DNA of 64,000 nucleotides from the NCBI GenBank assembly GCA_021787615.1, contig JAJYLP010000003.1:37812-101811 (forward strand), given 5' to 3'. The notes beneath the pieces are model-generated. The model did no database searches, had not been told where the DNA came from, and saw only the letters and a list, made by a program, of their open reading frames with translations. This document shows, one piece after another, positions 57,249 to 64,000 of the stretch (position 1 is its first letter; each line of letters opens with the position of its first letter). Origin of the DNA: Pseudomonadota bacterium (GTDB lineage: Bacteria > Pseudomonadota > Gammaproteobacteria > Steroidobacterales > Steroidobacteraceae). A program made the translations under genes and the position numbers.

Positions 57249-58934
57249 CTAGCTGCGCCGGCCCGTCGCCGCGCCGATACGGCGGTTGATGTTCCACTGC
57301 TGCGCAATCGACAGCAGGCTGTTCACGACGTAGTACAGCACCAGGCCCGAGGGGAAGAACGCGAACAGTCCGGCCATGACGATCGGCATGAACATGAACA
57401 TCTTGGCCTGAATCGGATCCGGCGGGGCCGGATTGAGCTTGAACTGCAGGAAGCCGGTGAGCGCCATGATGGCCGGCAGGATGAAGTATGGATCACGCGA
57501 GGAGAGGTCCTGGATCCACAGCACGAACGGCGCCTGGCGCAGCTCGACGCTGTAGAGCAGCACCCAGTAGAAGGCGATGAACACCGGGAACTGCAGAATC
57601 ATCGGCAGGCACCCGGAGACCGGGTTGACCTTCTCGCGCTTGTAGATCTCCATCATCGCGCGGCCGAGCTTCTCCTTGTCGTCCTTGTAGGTCTCCTGAA
57701 TGCTCTTGATGCGCGGCCCGAGCGCTTTCATCTTCGCCATGGAGCGGCCGCTCGCTTCCGAGAGCGGGTAGAAGACGAGCTTCAGCAGCACGGTCACCAG
57801 GATGATCGCCACGCCCCAGTTGCCGGTCAGGCGATGCGCCTGGCGCAGCAGCCAGAACAGCGGACGCGCCAGGAACGAGAGCTTGCCGTAGTTCTCGACG
57901 TAGGTGAGGGTCGGATCGGTGGCAGCCAGCTGCGCGTGCAGCGTGGGGCCGACGAACAGGGTCTGCCCGAGCGTGAGCGTCCCGCCGGGCGGCACGGTCC
58001 GCGTCGGTCCGAGGGCCGCCAGCAGGTAATCGGTCCCCGAGACCTGCGAGGTGAAGCGATAGCGCGCGCCCGTCGGCGGCACGACGGCGCTGACGAAGTC
58101 ATGTTGCGGCACGGCGATCCATCCGTCCGTGACGACACGCTGGTAGTGCTGGTAGTCGCTGCTCGAGGGATCGAGCTCGACGTATTCATGCCCGTTCCAC
58201 AGGGCCGGGCCGTGGTAGGCGGTGCTCGCCGGATCGAAGTAGCTGCTCTTGGTGCGCGGGTCGTTGCGGAACAGCTGCGCGTACTCGGAGAACGTCCAGA
58301 CTTCGGTACCGCCGTTGCGGATCGCGTACTCGAGGCCGATGCGGTAGGAGCCCTTGTGGAAGACGAACGTCTTGGTGACCGTGACGCCGCCGCTCTGCCA
58401 CGTGAGCGGCACTCGCAGCACGCCGGTGGCGCCCATCTGGTACTCGGCGCTCGCGGCGCTGAAGCGCGCCGTCTGGGTGGGATAGGCCCCGCCGGCCGGG
58501 CCGGTCAGGCCGGTCTGCAGCAGATATTCGGTCGCGGGGTCGGGATTCTCGAGCACCACGCGCGCGGGCTTGCCTTTGACCTTGGCGTACTTCAGCAGCT
58601 GCACCGTCTCGAGCGTGCCGCCCTGCGTGCTGATTTCGAGGTCATAGACGTCGGTGCGCACGTGAATGACCGGTGCGGATGAGGCGGCCGGCACTGACGG
58701 AGGGGCAACGGCCATTGCCGGCGCCGAAGCGCGCGACGGCGCGGGAACGCTCGCAGCGGCAGGCGCCGCGGCCTGCGGCACGTTGTTCGAGAGGCTGGGG
58801 ACCGCTGCGGGGCCCGGCGCCTGCATCGCCGCCGGAGTCGGCGCCGAGGCGAAATGCTCGGTCCACGTGGTGTAGTTGAACCACAGCAGCACCAGCAGTC
58901 CGAGCCAGAGGAAATAGCGCAGTTGATTAGTCAT
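57249..58934 (-). CDS. yidC: Membrane protein insertase YidC
   Basis: [62 protein letters not shown]. Confidence 0.98.
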   Translation of the reverse strand: MTNQLRYFLWLGLLVLLWFNYTTWTEHFASAPTPAAMQAPGPAAVPSLSNNVPQAAAPAAASVPAPSRASAPAMAVAPPSVPAASSAPVIHVRTDVYDLEISTQGGTLETVQLLKYAKVKGKPARVVLENPDPATEYLLQTGLTGPAGGAYPTQTARFSAASAEYQMGATGVLRVPLTWQSGGVTVTKTFVFHKGSYRIGLEYAIRNGGTEVWTFSEYAQLFRNDPRTKSSYFDPASTAYHGPALWNGHEYVELDPSSSDYQHYQRVVTDGWIAVPQHDFVSAVVPPTGARYRFTSQVSGTDYLLAALGPTRTVPPGGTLTLGQTLFVGPTLHAQLAATDPTLTYVENYGKLSFLARPLFWLLRQAHRLTGNWGVAIILVTVLLKLVFYPLSEASGRSMAKMKALGPRIKSIQETYKDDKEKLGRAMMEIYKREKVNPVSGCLPMILQFPVFIAFYWVLLYSVELRQAPFVLWIQDLSSRDPYFILPAIMALTGFLQFKLNPAPPDPIQAKMFMFMPIVMAGLFAFFPSGLVLYYVVNSLLSIAQQWNINRRIGAATGRRS

Positions 58935-59172
58935 GTCGGTGAGCAATTCGAGTCGAGCCGTGAGCCGGCACGGGGTCGTAGCCGCCGGGATGCCAGGGAT
59001 GGCAGCGGCCGATGCGTCTGACCGCGAGCCAGCCGCCGCGCACTACGCCGAAGCGATCGATCGCCTCGAGCGCGTACTGGGAGCAGGAGGGATGGAATCG
59101 GCAGTTCGGGCCGAGCAGAGGACTGATCGTCCACTGATACAGGCGGATCAGGGCAACGGCGAGTGCGCGCAT
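58927..59172 (-). CDS. yidD: Membrane protein insertion efficiency factor YidD
   Basis: [35 protein letters not shown]. Confidence 0.97.
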   Translation of the reverse strand: MRALAVALIRLYQWTISPLLGPNCRFHPSCSQYALEAIDRFGVVRGGWLAVRRIGRCHPWHPGGYDPVPAHGSTRIAHRHD

Positions 59173-59522
59173 CGCACGCTTACCTCGTTCCACAGGGCCC
59201 GCAGGCTTCCGTGCAGCTGCGCACCCGGGGCGCCCAGGGCCCTGGGGCGGGCGCTGACGACGATGTCCACCGCGGGCAGCGCCTGCTGATGCAGGCGAAA
59301 GGACTCGCGGACGATGCGGCGGATGCGGTTGCGTTCCACCGCGGTGCGGGCGACGCGCAGCGCGACCGCCAGGCCGAGACGGGGACCGGTCTTGTCGTTG
59401 CTGATCACTGTCACCGCGAAAAATCCGTTGCCAAAGCGCCGGCCTCCCGCACGCGCCGCGTCGAACTGCGATTTATGTCGCAGGCGCCTCGTTGCCGGAA
59501 AGGCCAGCCGCTCTCGAGGCAT
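59148..59522 (-). CDS. rnpA: Ribonuclease P protein component
   Basis: [43 protein letters not shown]. Confidence 0.96.
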   Translation of the reverse strand: MPRERLAFPATRRLRHKSQFDAARAGGRRFGNGFFAVTVISNDKTGPRLGLAVALRVARTAVERNRIRRIVRESFRLHQQALPAVDIVVSARPRALGAPGAQLHGSLRALWNEVSVRCAHSPLP

Positions 59523-59602
59523 GTGGGCCACCTCGCTACCGTGCGCAGCGGCTGAGGATCGCACCGGCGGCAGTTGCACGGCGGACGGGGCGCCCTCCCG
59601 CT

Positions 59603-59737
59603 CTACGGGATCAGCTTCTTGCGTCCCTTGGCCCGGCGCCGGGCCAGCACCTTGCGGCCGTTTTGGGTCGCCATGCGCGCCCGGAACCCGTGCGTGCGCT
59701 TACGGCGCAGCTTGCTCGGTTGATAGGTCCGCTTCAT
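59603..59737 (-). CDS. rpmH: 50S ribosomal protein L34
   Basis: Reverse complement reads [44 protein letters not shown]; absent from the supplied ORF track because it is short. Confidence 0.98.
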   Translation of the reverse strand: MKRTYQPSKLRRKRTHGFRARMATQNGRKVLARRRAKGRKKLIP

Positions 59738-60058
59738 ACCGGGGCTCCAGAAGGTCCGTTAGGGGTTCCAAAAAGGGGCGGCAAGGCTAAGCCGTTGACC
59801 GCCAAGGTGTCAATATTTTATCGCGCGAAAATCTTCAGCAGGGCGTCCGATCGGTATAGACTGCCGAGCCTTTTCCACGAAGCCGGACCCATCCATGATG
59901 CACCTTCTGCGGGCGCGCCGCAGCGGCATCTTTCCGCGATCGCTCGGAAGGCGAAGCCTCCGGACCCAGAGGGGAGCGAGCGCGGAGACCTGCGTGCCGC
60001 ATTGCGCGAGCGCCGGAGCGTACATGGCCGGGATCGGCACCTAGAATCAGCAGGGGGA

Positions 60059-61408
60059 ATGCGCGTGGAAGCTTCGCTGTGGGCCCGGTGCGTATGTGCC
60101 CTGGAAGCCGAGCTTCCGGAACAGCAGTTCAATACCTGGGTGCGGCCGCTGCAGGCGCTCGAGGGCGCCGGCGCGCTGAAGCTGCTCGCGCCGAACCGCT
60201 TCGTGGTCGAGTGGATCAACGAGCGGCTGCTGCCGCGCATCGGTGAGCTGCTGCGCGACAAGAGCACCGGCGATGTGCCCATCGTGACCGTGGAGGTTGG
60301 CTCGCGCAGCCCGGTGTCCGAGCCGCCGCCGGCCGCGCCCATGCCCGAGGCGCCGAAGCGCCCGCGCCGCGCCGAGGGTCTGGTGATCGGCGCCCGGCTC
60401 AATGCCGATTTCTCCTTTGCGACCTTCGTCGAGGGCAAGAGCAATCAGATGGCGAAGGCGGCCGCGGTGCAGGTCGCGGAGAATCCCGGCAAGGCCTACA
60501 ACCCGCTGTTCCTCTACGGCGGCGTCGGTCTCGGCAAGACGCACCTGATGCACGCCATCGCCCATTACATCCGCGAGCGGAACGAGGAGGCGCGCATCGC
60601 GTATGTGCACTCCGAGCGCTTCGTAAGCGACATGGTGCGCGCGCTGCAGCACAATTCGATGAACGAGTTCAAGACGGCGTACCGCTCGCTCGATGCGCTG
60701 CTCATCGACGACATCCAGTTCTTCGCCGGCAAGGACCGCTCGCAGGAGGAGTTCTTCCATACCTTCAACGCGCTGCTCGAGGGCCAGCATCAGGTCATCC
60801 TCAGCTGCGACCGCTATCCCAAGGAGGTGCAGGGCCTCGAGGAGCGCCTGAAGTCGCGTTTCGGGTGGGGCCTGACGGTGGCGATCGAGCCGCCGGAGCT
60901 CGAGACCTGCGTCGCGATTCTGATCAGCAAATCGCGCCAGTTCGGCATGCCGGTGCCCGAAGAGGTGGCGTTCTTCATCGCCAAGCGGATCCGCTCGAAC
61001 GTGCGCGAGCTCGAGGGCGCGCTGCGCCGCGTAATCGCCAATGCGCGCTTCACCGCCCGCCCGATCACGCTGGAGTTCACCAAGGAGGCGCTGAAGGACC
61101 TGTTGTCCCTGCAGGCCAAGCTCGTGACCATCGAGAACATTCAAAAGACGGTCGCGGACTACTACAAGGTGCGCGTGGCGGAGCTGTTGTCCAAGCGGCG
61201 CAGCCGCTCGGTGGCGCGGCCCCGCCAGGTCGCGATGGCGCTCGCCAAGGAGCTCACCAGCCAGAGCCTGCCGGAGATCGGCGATGCGTTCGGCGGGCGC
61301 GACCACACCACGGTGCTGCACGCCTGCAAGCGGATCAAGGCGCTGAGGGACATCGACGTGAGGATGAGCGAGGACTACTCGAACCTGTTGAGAACCCTCA
61401 CGGCCTGA
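60059..61408 (+). CDS. dnaA: Chromosomal replication initiator DnaA
   Basis: [58 protein letters not shown]. Confidence 0.98.
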   Translation: MRVEASLWARCVCALEAELPEQQFNTWVRPLQALEGAGALKLLAPNRFVVEWINERLLPRIGELLRDKSTGDVPIVTVEVGSRSPVSEPPPAAPMPEAPKRPRRAEGLVIGARLNADFSFATFVEGKSNQMAKAAAVQVAENPGKAYNPLFLYGGVGLGKTHLMHAIAHYIRERNEEARIAYVHSERFVSDMVRALQHNSMNEFKTAYRSLDALLIDDIQFFAGKDRSQEEFFHTFNALLEGQHQVILSCDRYPKEVQGLEERLKSRFGWGLTVAIEPPELETCVAILISKSRQFGMPVPEEVAFFIAKRIRSNVRELEGALRRVIANARFTARPITLEFTKEALKDLLSLQAKLVTIENIQKTVADYYKVRVAELLSKRRSRSVARPRQVAMALAKELTSQSLPEIGDAFGGRDHTTVLHACKRIKALRDIDVRMSEDYSNLLRTLTA

Positions 61409-61627
61409 TGTGCATAAGCCTGTGGATTACGCGTGCATGGCGATGGGGATAAAGTTACGCACAGCGGATGCACAGCTCACACCCAGACACTCCCCACATA
61501 GCGCGGGCGCGAGCGGCGCCTAAGCGATTGATCGGGCTGGGGCTCGGGCGAAATCACCGCTATCCACAGGGCCAATGATCACTACAATCTGAATTCTTAA
61601 AGATCCCAAGAGAAGAAGATAAGACTT
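61409..61627. other. oriC: Candidate chromosomal replication origin (oriC) region between dnaA and dnaN
   Basis: DnaA-box-like 9-mers tgtgcataa (61409), tgtggatta (61421), ctatccaca (61560) and an AT-richer tract before dnaN. Confidence 0.65.
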
Positions 61628-62722
61628 ATGAAGCTGATGGCGAAACGCGAGGAGCTGCTCGCTCCCCTGCAGAGCGTGATCGGTGTGGTGGAACGGCGGC
61701 AGACGATGCCGGTGCTGGCGAACGTGCTGCTGTCGGCGCGCGATAAGCGTCTCGGCATGACGGGAACCGACCTCGAGGTGGAGTTAGCTGCCACGAGTGC
61801 CGTTCAGGTCGAAGCCGCCGGGGACGTCACGGTGCCGGGGCGGAAATTTCTCGACATTCTCCGCGCGCTGCCCTCAGGCGTCGAGGTCATCCTCACGAGC
61901 GAAGGGGAGAAGGCGACGGTGCGCGCGGGCCGTAGCCGATTCACGCTGGCGACGCTGCCGGCCTCGGAGTTTCCGGTGCTGGAGGAGATTCATGCGCAGC
62001 AGACGCTCACGCTGGGGCAGGGAGAATTTCACCGGCTGATCGACAAGACGCACTTTTCGATGGCACAGCAGGACGTGCGCTACTACCTCAACGGCCTTCT
62101 GCTCGAGACGCAGGAGAGCACATTGCGCGCCGTCGCCACCGACGGGCACCGCCTGGCGCTGTGCGAGATGACGTTGCGCGAGGCAGCGCGGGGCGGTCAG
62201 GTCATCGTGCCCCGCAAGGCCATCCTGGAGCTGCAGCGTATCCTGGGTGTGGAGGGGGACATCGAGCTGGCCATCGGCACGAATCACGTTCGCGCTCAGA
62301 TCGGCGACATTCGCTTCACTTCGAAGCTGATCGATGGGCGTTTCCCGGAGTACAGCCGTGTCATTCCAGACAGTCCGCCCTGTGTGGCGTACGCGGAGCG
62401 TGAGCTGCTGCGCCAGGCGCTGCAGCGGACGGCGATTCTCTCGAACGAGAAGTACCGCGGCATCCGCGTCGGCATCAGATCCGGCGTGCTCACGCTCCAG
62501 GCCCACAACCCCGAGCACGAGGAAGCCGAGGACCAGATCGAGATCGAGTACACCGGCGAGGAGATCGAGATCGGCTTCAACGTGAATTACCTGCTGGACG
62601 CCTTGAGCTCCATCGAGACGGACCGGGTGGAGCTGGGGTTCACGGACGCGAACAGCAGCTGCCTGATCCGCGCGCCGGGGCTCGGAGGAGCCCGGTACGT
62701 GGTCATGCCGATGCGGCTCTGA
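61628..62722 (+). CDS. dnaN: DNA polymerase III beta clamp
   Basis: MKLMAKREELLAPLQSVIGVVERRQTMPVLANVLL; C-terminal ARYVVMPMRL. Confidence 0.98.
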   Translation: MKLMAKREELLAPLQSVIGVVERRQTMPVLANVLLSARDKRLGMTGTDLEVELAATSAVQVEAAGDVTVPGRKFLDILRALPSGVEVILTSEGEKATVRAGRSRFTLATLPASEFPVLEEIHAQQTLTLGQGEFHRLIDKTHFSMAQQDVRYYLNGLLLETQESTLRAVATDGHRLALCEMTLREAARGGQVIVPRKAILELQRILGVEGDIELAIGTNHVRAQIGDIRFTSKLIDGRFPEYSRVIPDSPPCVAYAERELLRQALQRTAILSNEKYRGIRVGIRSGVLTLQAHNPEHEEAEDQIEIEYTGEEIEIGFNVNYLLDALSSIETDRVELGFTDANSSCLIRAPGLGGARYVVMPMRL

Positions 62723-62781
62723 GCCTACGGGAAGCCGGACACCTGGCTCGGGGACGATGCGGACGGCCACGAAGGGCGTCC

Positions 62782-64000
<1,219 letters not shown>

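Overview
High-GC proteobacterial (probably gammaproteobacterial) chromosome segment. The right end (about 55.85-64 kb) is a conserved replication-origin neighbourhood: mnmE-yidC-yidD-rnpA-rpmH on the minus strand, then dnaA, a DnaA-box-bearing intergenic region, dnaN, recF and the start of gyrB on the plus strand. The left 55 kb is a plant-cell-wall sugar locus: FucP-type and RhaT transporters, an Rbs-type ABC importer, three GH78-type rhamnosidases, a tandem pair of GH42 genes, a GH29 fucosidase, GH127-, GH43- and GH5-like enzymes, a TonB receptor, and a complete-looking non-phosphorylative L-rhamnose pathway. The best candidate for an undescribed system is at 7.5-23.5 kb. There a RuBisCO-like protein plus a DUF1537 kinase (OiaX/OiaT + OiaK-like, as known from D-apiose catabolism) sits in a divergent regulon with a CaiB-type CoA-transferase, a MaoC hydratase, an ABC importer and two solute-binding-protein-like proteins that lack signal peptides. 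No apionate oxidoisomerase is recognisable. Structural surprises include: (i) a lower-GC glycoside hydrolase flanked by about 145-bp degenerate direct repeats, each carrying the tail-to-tail ends of the neighbouring oxidase genes; (ii) a DUF4160-DUF2442 pair in which the DUF2442 gene is split by about 1.36 kb containing an IS21-like terminus; (iii) a decayed integrase and an att-like 11-bp repeat at the 3' end of mnmE. All calls are by eye; no searches were run.
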